From Herbaspirillum rhizosphaerae (GTDB lineage Bacteria; Pseudomonadota; Gammaproteobacteria; Burkholderiales; Burkholderiaceae_D), in assembly GCF_001189965.1 (NCBI RefSeq), contig NZ_LFLU01000007.1, positions 1-64,000 on the forward strand: a DNA stretch of 64,000 bases, read 5' to 3'. Position numbers and translations under genes: made by a program. Under the pieces are notes generated by a model, which made no database searches, was not told the DNA's origin, and worked only from the letters and a program-made list of their open reading frames with translations. Shown one piece after another: positions 45,097 through 53,408 of the stretch. How positions within the stretch are numbered: the stretch's first letter is position 1; each line of letters opens with the position of its first letter.

Positions 45097-46068
45097 ATGC
45101 ACTACTTTCATACCGCACCCGCTGCACCTACTCTAGCTTTCCGCCGTGTCGTCATCGCCGGGGCCAACGGCCCCACCGCCCGTCTGTTGATGCTCTTGCT
45201 GCGCGACGCCGATGTACACGTCACCGCGCTGGTGCGGCATCCCGTGCGACTGGTGGCCGATGAAGTTGTCGCCGACTGGCTGCACAGCGAACGCAGCTTT
45301 GAAGTGATCGCCGAAGCCGATGCCGTGATTCTGCTGACCGGCGTCTTCGCCGCCGACAACTGGGATGCCTACCGGAGCGGCATGGTCGATACCGCCGAAC
45401 GCATCGCCGCAGCGGTGGGCCGGCGCGACACACGCGTCATCTATTTTTCGCACCTGGGCGCCGACGCTGCCGAAAGCAACTGGTATCTGAAAGCCAAGGG
45501 CCTGGCCGAGCAGGCACTGAAACGTCTGAGCAATGCCGTGATCTTTCGCCACGGACCGGTGGTGCGCGGCAGCCCGCAACCCTTGCCGTTTGAGCTGTCG
45601 CTGCAACAGCGTGCTCCCGGTGCGTCGGTAACCTTGTACGGCAGCGGCGAGCAACGCAGCCGTCCGATCAATCTGGGCGACATCGCCACCATCGCGGAAG
45701 CTGCCGCACTCGGCGCGGGCAGCGCAGGCACCTATGAATTGGGCGGCCCCGACGAGCATACGCTGGCGGAACTGGTGCAGTTGGTCAATGGCAGACAGGT
45801 GCCGGTGCAGACGATCGCGGTTGCGCAGGCAGGTGCCGGCGCGGAATTGCCTGCCACAGTGATCGATCTGATCGCCAGAACGCAAGTACCGCGCGACGTC
45901 GAAGCGACAGCCGCTCATTTCGGCGTGCAGCTCACGCCTTTGTCGCTGGCGTGGCCGCTGGACGATCTGTATGAGGTCGAGGAAATAGAAGAACGGGAAG
46001 AGCTGGGAACCATGAACATGCCGAAAGGCGAAAAGATCGCCTTGTCGCACTACGCTCAGAATCCGTAA
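45097..46068 (+). CDS. NAD(P)-binding atypical SDR (NmrA/NAD-dependent epimerase-like)
   Basis: A 323-residue Rossmann protein. The nucleotide motif is IAGANGPTARLL (from residue 21), with VTALVRHPVR and VIYFSHLGAD later, like NmrA and complex-I assembly-type atypical SDRs. The start ATG 45097 follows GGGAGAAGCC. The C-terminal tail is acidic (EVEEIEEREE). It ends inside the convergent amidohydrolase gene, overlapping 13 bp. It may be a redox sensor or a reductase; function open. Confidence 0.82.
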   Translation: MHYFHTAPAAPTLAFRRVVIAGANGPTARLLMLLLRDADVHVTALVRHPVRLVADEVVADWLHSERSFEVIAEADAVILLTGVFAADNWDAYRSGMVDTAERIAAAVGRRDTRVIYFSHLGADAAESNWYLKAKGLAEQALKRLSNAVIFRHGPVVRGSPQPLPFELSLQQRAPGASVTLYGSGEQRSRPINLGDIATIAEAAALGAGSAGTYELGGPDEHTLAELVQLVNGRQVPVQTIAVAQAGAGAELPATVIDLIARTQVPRDVEATAAHFGVQLTPLSLAWPLDDLYEVEEIEEREELGTMNMPKGEKIALSHYAQNP

Positions 46069-46892
46069 AGCGCGGAGGGGTTGTCGACCAGGATGCGTTG
46101 GCGTACTTCTGCCGACGGCGCCCACGACGGCAACAGGTCGAGCAGGTCGCGATTGGACGGCTGCGGATTGCGGCCCGGATGCGGCCAGTTGCTGGCCCAC
46201 AGGCAGCGTTCGGGATACGCGTTGACGAAGGTCTTGGCCAGTGCGCCGACGTCGTCATAAGACGGCGCACCGGTTTGCGACGTCTCGTACGGCGCCGACA
46301 GTTTGACCCAGCAACGTCCGCTGTCGAGCAGGCGCAGCAGGCTTTGCATGCCGGGATGATCGGGCTTGACCGGCGTGAGGAATTTGCCGTTGTGGTCGAC
46401 CACGACGCGGCACGGCAAGGACTTCAACAGCGTTTCGTATTGCGCGAAATCGCGACCGTCGATCTGCAGGTTGATGTTCCAGTTCAGCGACGCGATCTTC
46501 GCGGCGACGGTCTCCAGCATGTCCCAGCGCATCACGCCGCCGCCGTTGGCGATCATCATGAAGCGCACGCCGCGTACGCCGGCGGCATCCATCTGCACCA
46601 GCTCGCTCTCGGCGATATCAGGGGCAATCGCGACGATGCCGCGCGCATTGCCCTGGGCCTGCGCCAGCGCATCGAGCGTGCAGCGATTGTCGAAACCGTA
46701 ACCGGTCGGCTGCACCACCACGGCGCGCGTCAGGCCCAAGGCTTGCTGCTCGCGGCGATAGTCGGACCACAAGGCCTGCGGCGGTTTGGACAATGCCGTC
46801 GGCGCCAAGTCGAAGCGCGTGTAATCGTAGATGTGGATGTGGCAATCGCAAGCGCCGGCGGGCATGTCGTCTGCCTGAGTTGTTGCGGTCAT
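46056..46892 (-). CDS. Amidohydrolase family protein, LigI-like (2-pyrone-4,6-dicarboxylate lactonase type)
   Basis: A 278-residue TIM-barrel hydrolase. ACDCHIHIYD carries the HxH metal pair, followed by VVVQPTGYGFDN, GVRGVRFMM, VVVDHNGKF and WASNWPHPG, all typical of amidohydrolase_2. ATG 46892 follows GGAGACATTTC. It comes 29 bp after the D-2-hydroxyacid dehydrogenase gene, so the two form an operon that may hydrolyse a lactone and oxidise a hydroxyacid (or the reverse). Substrate unknown. Confidence 0.88.
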   Translation of the reverse strand: MTATTQADDMPAGACDCHIHIYDYTRFDLAPTALSKPPQALWSDYRREQQALGLTRAVVVQPTGYGFDNRCTLDALAQAQGNARGIVAIAPDIAESELVQMDAAGVRGVRFMMIANGGGVMRWDMLETVAAKIASLNWNINLQIDGRDFAQYETLLKSLPCRVVVDHNGKFLTPVKPDHPGMQSLLRLLDSGRCWVKLSAPYETSQTGAPSYDDVGALAKTFVNAYPERCLWASNWPHPGRNPQPSNRDLLDLLPSWAPSAEVRQRILVDNPSALYGF

Positions 46893-46921
46893 GAAATGTC
46901 TCCGTTGATTTTTTATATTTT

Positions 46922-47914
46922 TTACGCAGAAAACCGCGCCAGCCGCGTTGCCTGCGCCGCATTCACCGCGCCTTGCGGCATGCGCCCGGCGACGATGGCG
47001 GCGACCTGGTTGACGGTGTCCATGGCCTGATGCTCGGCTGCCTGCGGCGTCAGTCCGCCGATGTGCGGCGTGGCGATCACGCGCGGGTGGCGCGCCAGCA
47101 GCGGCGACGGCATCTGATCCGGCGCCATGCCGACGTCGACCGCGCAGGCCGCGATCACGCCCTGCTCCAGCGCCTGCAGCAAGGCGGCTTCGTCGACCAG
47201 TTCGCCGCGCGAAGCATTGATGAAATAAGCGGAAGCCTGCATCTTTGCAAAGGCGGCGGCGTTGAACATGTGCGCGGTCTCGGCGTTGGCCGGCGCCAGG
47301 CAGACGACGTAATCGGATTGCGCCAGCAAGGCGTCGAAGCCGACAGCGACGTGTGCAGGATCCTCGATGCGGGCATAGGGATCGGCCACCAGCACCTTCA
47401 TGCCGAGCGCTTGCGCGATGCGGCACAGATACTGGCCGATGGTGCCGTAACCGGCCACGCCCAGCGTCGCGCCGCGCAACTCGCGTCCCATCCTGACTTC
47501 AGGCACGAGGCCGCTGCGGTAGGCCATGACGGCGTCGCTGATGTTGCGGCTGAGGTCGAACATCGCGCCCAGCACCCATTCCGCCACCGAGGCGGCAAAG
47601 CCCGGCGTGGCGTGCGTCACGAGCACGCCGTTGCGGCCGGCGGCAGCAACGTCGACGGTGCGGATGTCGACTGCGCCGCGGCAATACGCGACCAGCTGCG
47701 GCAAGTTGTCGAACAGTTCTGCCGTTGCGGCGGGAATGCGCGGTGCGACGATGATGTCGCAACCGGCGGCTTCACGCGCCAGGTCGGCGGGCGTCAGCGG
47801 AATTTCCGTCTGGTTGAGCCGCACCTCGCCCAGTGCCTGCAGGCGCGCCAGGGCGCGTTCGCCATAGTAGTTGACGCGCGTTTGCGGCGAATACGCCAGA
47901 TAGATGGTGGCCAT
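46922..47914 (-). CDS. D-2-hydroxyacid dehydrogenase
   Basis: A 330-residue NAD(P)-dependent enzyme. Catalytic Arg is in INASRGELVDE, the acidic residue in ACAVDVG, the His in ATPHIGG, and the nucleotide loop is GVAGYGTIGQYL. It is in the D-isomer-specific dehydrogenase family, near hydroxypyruvate/phosphoglycerate-type members. ATG 47914 has only a weak AGAGA upstream. First gene of the operon with the LigI-like amidohydrolase. Confidence 0.9.
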   Translation of the reverse strand: MATIYLAYSPQTRVNYYGERALARLQALGEVRLNQTEIPLTPADLAREAAGCDIIVAPRIPAATAELFDNLPQLVAYCRGAVDIRTVDVAAAGRNGVLVTHATPGFAASVAEWVLGAMFDLSRNISDAVMAYRSGLVPEVRMGRELRGATLGVAGYGTIGQYLCRIAQALGMKVLVADPYARIEDPAHVAVGFDALLAQSDYVVCLAPANAETAHMFNAAAFAKMQASAYFINASRGELVDEAALLQALEQGVIAACAVDVGMAPDQMPSPLLARHPRVIATPHIGGLTPQAAEHQAMDTVNQVAAIVAGRMPQGAVNAAQATRLARFSA

Positions 47915-47950
47915 GTCTCTGTATGTGATGAAACCTGTGGTGAAGCTTTT

Positions 47951-48586
47951 TTAGCGCAGCTTGATTTCCACGTAGCGGTTGGCCGGCTCCGGCACGCCCT
48001 TCTTCGCCGGTACGCGCGGCTCGCGCGATCCCTTGCCGATCACTTCGATGCTGATCAGGTTGACTTTAGCACGGATCAATTCGCGCTCGACCAGCCGCGC
48101 GCGGCGCACCGACAGCGTGTCGTTGAAGGCGTCGTTGCCGATATTGTCGGCATGGCCGATGACGATGAACTCGCCGGCAGGAAATTGCTTGAACTCGTCA
48201 ATCGCCTGATCGAGGAATTTGCGCGACGCCGGCGTGAGGCGATCGCGTCCCAGCTCGAACAGCAGGACATAGGTGCGCGGCCGCAAGGGCAGGTTGTCCA
48301 TCACCGGCGCATAGCGCGCCTGCACCTGCGCTTCGTTCAGGGTCAGCGTCTTGCCGGCCTTGCCGCCGTCGGTTTCCACCGAGGCATACGGCGTGGTCAG
48401 CGGCGTCTCGCCGCCCGCGGTCTTGACCACGATGCTGCTGGAAGAGCCGTCCGGCTGCGGCAGCAGGACGAAACGCTCCTTCGGCCCGGCGCAAGCGGTG
48501 AGCAGGACCAATCCTGCGAGGCCAACCCATGCTCCGAATGATTTGCCCGGGCGTGCGCCGCCGCTGTGCTTATTCACTGGCCACAT
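47951..48586 (-). CDS. OmpA-like peptidoglycan-associated lipoprotein
   Basis: A 211-residue protein with a lipoprotein signal (FGAWVGLAGLVLLTAC, lipobox LTAC) and a C-terminal OmpA domain: LLFELGRDRLTP, VIGHADNIGNDAFNDTLSVR, LVERELI and PANRYVEIKLR. It anchors to peptidoglycan. The start overlaps the end of the fecR-domain gene by 17 bases; a GTG at 48577 in frame is an alternative. The pair probably forms an envelope unit. Confidence 0.87.
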   Translation of the reverse strand: MWPVNKHSGGARPGKSFGAWVGLAGLVLLTACAGPKERFVLLPQPDGSSSSIVVKTAGGETPLTTPYASVETDGGKAGKTLTLNEAQVQARYAPVMDNLPLRPRTYVLLFELGRDRLTPASRKFLDQAIDEFKQFPAGEFIVIGHADNIGNDAFNDTLSVRRARLVERELIRAKVNLISIEVIGKGSREPRVPAKKGVPEPANRYVEIKLR

Positions 48587-49094
48587 CCACGATGAAATCG
48601 GTGCCGCGTATGCCGATGGTAGCGGTCGGCGTCATGACTTGCTGGCGCTCCGGCGCGTGCTTGCCGATCAGGCCGGTGACGTAGCGCAAGGTGCCTTTGA
48701 CGACGCGCACGGCGACATTGCCTTCGCCGGAGCTTTCATTGAAATTGTATTGTTCGAGCACGAAGGTGCTTTTGGGGCCGAGCGACACCAGCGTGTCGTC
48801 GCGCAGGGTGATGCCGACTGCGGCGCCGTCGGCGGTGACCACGCGATCGCCGGAAAACAGACGGTCGCCGACATGCAGCAAGACTTGCGGTGAAACAGTT
48901 TGCGGCGAAGCTGCCTGTTGGGCCGCGGCTTGCGCAGCTGCGCCCTGGCGCTGCACCTGCACGTCGCCGCGCACCACCTTGACGATGCCGGCCTGAACGT
49001 AGTCCTGCACTTCGGCATGCGCAACGGGGCCGAAGCAACACAACGCGACGGCCAATCCCCACGACCGATGAAACGAAACGCTTCCCTGACCCAT
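48570..49094 (-). CDS. FecR-domain secreted protein
   Basis: A 174-residue periplasmic protein with a signal peptide (SWGLAVALCCFGPVAHA) and FecR domain: VGDRLFSGDRVVT, GAAVGITLRDDTLVSLGP and TPTATIGIRGTDF. FecR domains often occur with OmpA-like proteins and CHASE2 cyclases. An Ala/Gln-rich insert (about 52-68) interrupts the first half. Upstream of the OmpA-like lipoprotein gene and overlapping it. Its exact role is unknown. Confidence 0.87.
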   Translation of the reverse strand: MGQGSVSFHRSWGLAVALCCFGPVAHAEVQDYVQAGIVKVVRGDVQVQRQGAAAQAAAQQAASPQTVSPQVLLHVGDRLFSGDRVVTADGAAVGITLRDDTLVSLGPKSTFVLEQYNFNESSGEGNVAVRVVKGTLRYVTGLIGKHAPERQQVMTPTATIGIRGTDFIVDVASE

Positions 49095-49435
49095 GATGCC
49101 TGCCTTTTTATTGTTGCCATCGGGTTGAACAACGTGTGATGTATGACGCCAGGCGGCGCTCCCCCGCTACCTTTGCTGCCGGACATTATAGCCCCAATAT
49201 TTCCGAAAAACATGATTGTCTTTCGTCAATATCCGCCATGGGCAAGGCTTTGCGGCGTCCCGGAAATAAATTCCATATAAAACCGGGGCAAATTTTCCGG
49301 CCGCCCTGTCAATCTCCGCCCGAGAAGAGGATAATGGAGGGTCAAACTGATTTATCAGGCTGGCCGCCACGGATTGCTGATTTCCTCCTCCGATCCCCTC
49401 GCGCGCGGTCGCCATCATTACTGGAAGTACATATT
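49095..49435. other. Intergenic region, divergent promoters
   Basis: The 341 bases between the FecR gene and the basic-protein gene are moderately AT-rich around 49195-49290. An open frame continues upstream of TTG 49436 but its residues look non-coding (Pro/Arg-rich, no start with a good ribosome binding site). No other feature seen. Confidence 0.4.
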
Positions 49436-49960
49436 TTGACTACGACAAGAAGCAAACGCTGGAACGGCAACATCGAATCCCTGAAGGCCGACTACCTGAC
49501 CGGTGTCATCACCCAGATGGATACTTACGGCGAACGCGTGCAATTCGCGCTGGTAACTTCGGGCAACGGCCCGCGCTACCAGCTCACCAACAGCGCCGGC
49601 AAGAAGATGGCTTTCGACGGCAACCATCACCTGCACCACCCGGAAGACGCCGAATTCGCACCAGGCAACGCCACCGGCGTATTCACGCTGGAGCAGGTCA
49701 AGCTGGCCAAGGTCGGCGGCCTCAAGCCGGCGCGTACGCTGAGCACCGGCACCGTCAAGCGCGCCAGCACCACGCGCGCGCCTAGCGCCGCCACCCGCGC
49801 CAAGGATCTGGTCGACAGCGAGAAGTACGAATACTTCAAAGCCAATCGCGGCACCCTGCCGGACACCATCGGCGAGCATTCCAACGAAATCACCGCCATG
49901 ATGCGTGCCGGCATGTCGGCGGAACAGGCATTCGGCGAAGTGCTGAAAAAGTATTTCTGA
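49436..49960 (+). CDS. Basic protein of unknown function
   Basis: I do not recognise this gene. The proposed start is TTG 49436 behind GGAAG, giving 174 residues (start uncertain; ATG 49334 is possible). It has RWNGNIESLKADYLTGVITQ at the N-terminus, a Gly/Asn/His-rich centre (FDGNHHLHHPED), a Lys/Arg/Thr/Ala-rich linker (KRASTTRAPSAATRAKD) and a conserved-looking end (HSNEITAMMRAGMSAEQAFG). The layout suggests a small two-domain nucleic-acid- or protein-binding factor. A strong terminator follows. Confidence 0.55.
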   Translation: MTTTRSKRWNGNIESLKADYLTGVITQMDTYGERVQFALVTSGNGPRYQLTNSAGKKMAFDGNHHLHHPEDAEFAPGNATGVFTLEQVKLAKVGGLKPARTLSTGTVKRASTTRAPSAATRAKDLVDSEKYEYFKANRGTLPDTIGEHSNEITAMMRAGMSAEQAFGEVLKKYF

Positions 49961-49986
49961 GCGATCCTGCGATCCTCTGCACAATG

Positions 49987-50014
49987 AAAAACGGGAGCCG
50001 AGGCTCCCGTTTTT
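49987..50014. terminator. Bidirectional intrinsic terminator
   Basis: AAAAACGGGAGCC (49987-49999) and GGCTCCCGTTTTT (50002-50014) pair over 13 positions around GA, closing as a short GC-rich hairpin, with A- and T-runs on both sides. It separates the basic-protein gene from the convergent ppk2 gene. Confidence 0.92.
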
Positions 50015-50043
50015 CATTACTACGCCTGCACTGACCTAAGCAA

Positions 50044-50952
50044 TCAATACACTTCCGGCACCACGATTTCGCTCGATACTTCGCGGCGGAAATAGTCGTC
50101 GTGACGCACACGCTCCGGCAGCGAGATCGGCGAATGTTCGACTTCGCCATACGGCATCTGGCCCAGCAGGTGATGGATACAGTTCAGACGGGCTTTTTTC
50201 TTGTCCACGGCCTGCACCACCCACCATGGGGCTTCGGGGATGTGGGTGCGTTCCAGCATGATTTCCTTGGCCTTGGTGTAGTCCTCCCAGCGGCGGCGCG
50301 ACTCCAGGTCCATCGGGCTCAGCTTCCATTGTTTCAACGGATCGTGGATGCGGCTCAGGAAGCGCATGTGCTGCTCTTCGTCGGTGATCGAGAACCAGTA
50401 TTTGATCAGCTGGATGCCGGAGCGCGCCAGCATGCGCTCGAACTCCGGCGCGGAGCGGAAGAATTCTTCGTACTGGTCATCCGTGCAAAAACCCATGACG
50501 CGCTCGACGCCGGCGCGGTTATACCAGCTGCGGTCGAACAGCACGATTTCGCCTGCCGCCGGCAGGTGCGAGACGTAGCGCTGGAAATACCATTGGGTGC
50601 GTTCGCGGTCGTTCGGCGCCGGCAAGGCGGCCACGCGGCACACGCGCGGGTTGAGGCGCTGGGTGATGCGCTTGATGACGCCGCCCTTGCCTGCCGCATC
50701 GCGGCCTTCAAACAGGATCACGACCTTGTGGCCGGTGGCGACTACCCAGTCCTGCAGCTTGACCAGCTCGGCCTGCAAACGAAACAGTTCGCGGAAGTAC
50801 AAGCGGCGGTCGGCCTTGTCCTGCTCGCTCTGCGCGTCCACGCCTGCTGCCAGTTGGTCGATCGTACGGTCTTCGATTTCCAGTTCCAGCTCTTCGTCAT
50901 AGCTGTCCGCCAGTTCGCGGTGGATGCGGCGTACCAGTTCTTCGTCGTTCAT
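50044..50952 (-). CDS. ppk2: Polyphosphate kinase 2 (class I PPK2)
   Basis: A 302-residue enzyme that makes NTPs from NDPs and polyphosphate, or the reverse. Walker A is EGRDAAGKGG (82-91), the lid is NPRVCRVAALPAPNDRERTQ-like (core ALPAPNDRERTQW), Walker B VLFDRSWYNRAG. Length and ALPAPNDRE fit class I. ATG 50952 follows GGAGAAAAA. Convergent with the basic-protein gene across a strong terminator. Confidence 0.93.
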   Translation of the reverse strand: MNDEELVRRIHRELADSYDEELELEIEDRTIDQLAAGVDAQSEQDKADRRLYFRELFRLQAELVKLQDWVVATGHKVVILFEGRDAAGKGGVIKRITQRLNPRVCRVAALPAPNDRERTQWYFQRYVSHLPAAGEIVLFDRSWYNRAGVERVMGFCTDDQYEEFFRSAPEFERMLARSGIQLIKYWFSITDEEQHMRFLSRIHDPLKQWKLSPMDLESRRRWEDYTKAKEIMLERTHIPEAPWWVVQAVDKKKARLNCIHHLLGQMPYGEVEHSPISLPERVRHDDYFRREVSSEIVVPEVY

Positions 50953-51093
50953 TTTTTCTCCATCTGGGCCTGAACCGGTCTGGAAAGACCGGCGCCCGGT
51001 TTGTCGGTCAGGGTACCGTCGGAACATACACGAAGAATGTGACCCTCAAATGACAGGAGATCTCATCGGGCAGGCATGCAGCCTTGCGCAAGG

Positions 51094-51291
51094 CTATCCG
51101 GCGCGCTTTGTGGGCTTTGCCATACTCGCCTCCCGGCGCGCCTGCCATTCCTGCAAGGCGACGCGGTAGCGCTCCAGCGCATCCTGATAAATATCGAAAA
51201 TGCAGGGATCGCAGCCGCTCTGGCAGCAATCTTCGAGCTGAGGCTCTATCGGCGGCGTCGGCGGCGGGTCGTGGTCGATCGGTGCGGGCAT
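51094..51291 (-). CDS. Small oxidoreductase-like-domain protein
   Basis: A 65-residue protein: Pro-rich N-terminus and a cysteine motif CCQSGCDPCIFDIYQ followed by ALERYRVALQEWQARR. This is the Oxidored-like (PF09791) pattern, four cysteines likely binding metal or a disulfide. No Shine-Dalgarno is seen. It is divergent from the PDC-GGDEF gene. Role unknown. Confidence 0.78.
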   Translation of the reverse strand: MPAPIDHDPPPTPPIEPQLEDCCQSGCDPCIFDIYQDALERYRVALQEWQARREASMAKPTKRAG

Positions 51292-51498
51292 GGCAACACA
51301 AGAAAAAAGCGGAACAGGCTTCGATTATAGAGGCGCAGAACGATATTTCCATGACTCAACAGATTGCTGCCGAAACCGCGACAACAAAGAAACGATGCGC
51401 GGTTGTCGCAACCTCGCCATCGCAATACGGATAATTTTCCCAAAGAGAACAAACTACCGCGAATTTGATACATATTTCTAGTAGCATGGAAGTCGCAG

Positions 51499-53148
51499 AT
51501 GCCTGCCATTCCCATCGTGCGTGAGGAGACGGCGCACACCGGCGAGCCGATAAAAAATATGATGCCTGTTATGACCGTAATACGACGACTGAAAAACCTG
51601 AACTCCGCAAACGTGGTGGAATCATCCCCCATCGTTTTCAGGGCCAAGATTTTCTTCTTCCTGGTTTGCCTGTCGTTGCTGTCGATCGACGGTTGGCAAG
51701 CATGGAAAACGCGCACCGAGCAGTTGCGCGACACCGAAGCCACCATGGTCAACATGGCGCGCGCGCTGGCCCAGCACGGCGACGATACGCTCAAGGCGGC
51801 CGACCTGATCCTCAGCGGCGTACTCGAACTGATGGCGGCGGAAGGGCTTACCGAGAAAATGAAACCGCGCCTGCACGCATTGTTGAAGGCGCGCGTCACC
51901 GAGTTGCCGCAACTGGCGGGCCTGTTCGTCCTCAATGCCGACGGCTATGCGGTGGTGGATTCCAACGAAGTCCTGTTCAGCAACAACGTCAATGATCGCA
52001 ATTACTTCCAATATCATCGCGACCATGCAGACCTCGGCCCGTACGTCGGTCCCCTGGTCAAGAACCCGGCGGGCGCCTGGCGCCTGACGGTATCGCGCCG
52101 CGTCAACAACCCCGACGGCAGTTTCGGCGGCGTGGTGCTGGCGGCAATCGACATCGACTACTTCCGCAATTTCTACAGCACCTTCAACATCGGCGAAAGC
52201 GGGCTGATCATCCTCGGCCTCAACAACGGCACGCTGCTGGTGCGGCGGCCCTTCTTCGACAAATACGTCGGCTCCGACCTGCGCAAGGTTCCGATTTTCC
52301 GCGACTACGTCACCAAGAACCACGACGGCACGCACACCGCGCCCTCCACCGTGGACGGCAAGGACAAGATCAACGCCTACCGGCACTTCAACCAGTTCCC
52401 GATGTTCGTCGCCATCGCCTTGTCCAAGGACGAAGTGCTGGACGGCTGGGTCGACGACACCCTGCGCCATACGGCGGCGATCCTGATCCTCATCCTGATC
52501 CTGGCGGTGCTGGGCAACTGGCTGCTGAAACAGATCAAGCTGCGCCTGGAAACCGAAGCGCAGCTCGTCATCGCGCGCGACAATCTCGATCAGTTGAACA
52601 AGCACCTGCAGAATATCGCGCTGGAAGACGGTTTGACGGGGCTGGCGAACCGGCGCCATTTCGACATCGCGCTGAGCGAAGAATTTTCCCGCGCATTGCG
52701 TAACCGGGAAACGCTGGGCCTGCTCATGATCGACGTCGACTGGTTCAAGCAGTACAACGATATCTACGGCCACCGCGCCGGCGATGCCTGTTTGTGCCGC
52801 ATCGCCGAAATGATCAAGGCAGTGCCGCAACGCACCGGCGACATGGCGGCACGCTACGGCGGCGAAGAAATGGTCGTGCTGCTGCCGCAAACGACGCCGG
52901 AGTCGGCCGCCATCCTTGCCGAACGCCTGCGCGCCGACATCGCCGCGCTCGACATCCCGCATGCCGCCAGCCCGCTGACCGTCGTCACCATCAGCGTCGG
53001 CGTGGCCGTCGTTCGCCCGAGCCTGCAATCGGACGCGCCGGAACAACTGGTGGAAGAAGCCGACCGCGCGCTCTACATTGCCAAGGCCAAAGGCCGCAAT
53101 TGCGTCGCGCGCAATGACGAAATCAAGACCGACACCACTCTTTCCTGA
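51499..53148 (+). CDS. Membrane PDC/Cache-GGDEF diguanylate cyclase with GGEEM loop
   Basis: A 549-residue protein: TM1 (IFFFLVCLSLLSIDGW, about 51-66), periplasmic PDC domain (about 70-325), TM2 (AAILILILILAVLGNWLL), coiled coil, GGDEF. The active loop is GGEEM (454-458) rather than GGEEF, with RTGD I-site just before. Length, DYFRNFYSTFNIGESG and overall layout are those of the protein at 59135, its paralogue. ATG 51499 follows GGAAGTCGCAG. The Met might alter activity. Ligand unknown. Confidence 0.9.
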   Translation: MPAIPIVREETAHTGEPIKNMMPVMTVIRRLKNLNSANVVESSPIVFRAKIFFFLVCLSLLSIDGWQAWKTRTEQLRDTEATMVNMARALAQHGDDTLKAADLILSGVLELMAAEGLTEKMKPRLHALLKARVTELPQLAGLFVLNADGYAVVDSNEVLFSNNVNDRNYFQYHRDHADLGPYVGPLVKNPAGAWRLTVSRRVNNPDGSFGGVVLAAIDIDYFRNFYSTFNIGESGLIILGLNNGTLLVRRPFFDKYVGSDLRKVPIFRDYVTKNHDGTHTAPSTVDGKDKINAYRHFNQFPMFVAIALSKDEVLDGWVDDTLRHTAAILILILILAVLGNWLLKQIKLRLETEAQLVIARDNLDQLNKHLQNIALEDGLTGLANRRHFDIALSEEFSRALRNRETLGLLMIDVDWFKQYNDIYGHRAGDACLCRIAEMIKAVPQRTGDMAARYGGEEMVVLLPQTTPESAAILAERLRADIAALDIPHAASPLTVVTISVGVAVVRPSLQSDAPEQLVEEADRALYIAKAKGRNCVARNDEIKTDTTLS

Positions 53149-53156
53149 ACTGCGCC

Positions 53157-53387
53157 ATGAATCAAGAACACCTGCTGAAACTGGTCAGCATGGAAATGCC
53201 CTATGGCAAATACCAAGGCCGGCTGCTGGCCGACCTGCCGGGACATTATCTGGGATGGTTCGCGCGGGAAGGATTCCCGCGCGGAGAATTGGGCAGCCTG
53301 CTGGCGCTGATGTACGAGCTTGATCACAATGCCTTGCGTCAGTTGCTGGATCCGCTGCGCAAGGATCAGCAAAACCTGAGACGCTGA
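53157..53387 (+). CDS. DUF3820 family protein
   Basis: A 76-residue protein with the DUF3820 pattern MPYGKYQGRLLADLPGHYLG, WFAREGFPRGELG and a C-terminal helix. It is 8 bp behind the GGDEF gene, likely on its transcript. Homologues have been tied to quorum-regulated virulence in pseudomonads but no molecular role is settled. The ATG lacks a clear Shine-Dalgarno. Confidence 0.83.
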   Translation: MNQEHLLKLVSMEMPYGKYQGRLLADLPGHYLGWFAREGFPRGELGSLLALMYELDHNALRQLLDPLRKDQQNLRR

Positions 53388-53399
53388 AGCGCCTCAGGT
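53374..53399. terminator. Hairpin between convergent DUF3820 and chaA genes
   Basis: ACCTGAG (53374-53380) pairs with CTCAGGT (53393-53399), with an inner GCGC segment. It overlaps the DUF3820 stop codon and lies 10 bp beyond the chaA stop. A-run on one side and TTT on the other suggest two-way termination. Confidence 0.55.
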
Positions 53400-53408
53400 G
53401 CATGTTTA

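Noticed and set aside
43697-45127. Longer 476-codon metallophosphoesterase start at 45127
   Set aside because: It would overlap the divergent gene and lacks a ribosome binding site; ATG 44830 has GAGG and starts directly before the first membrane helix.
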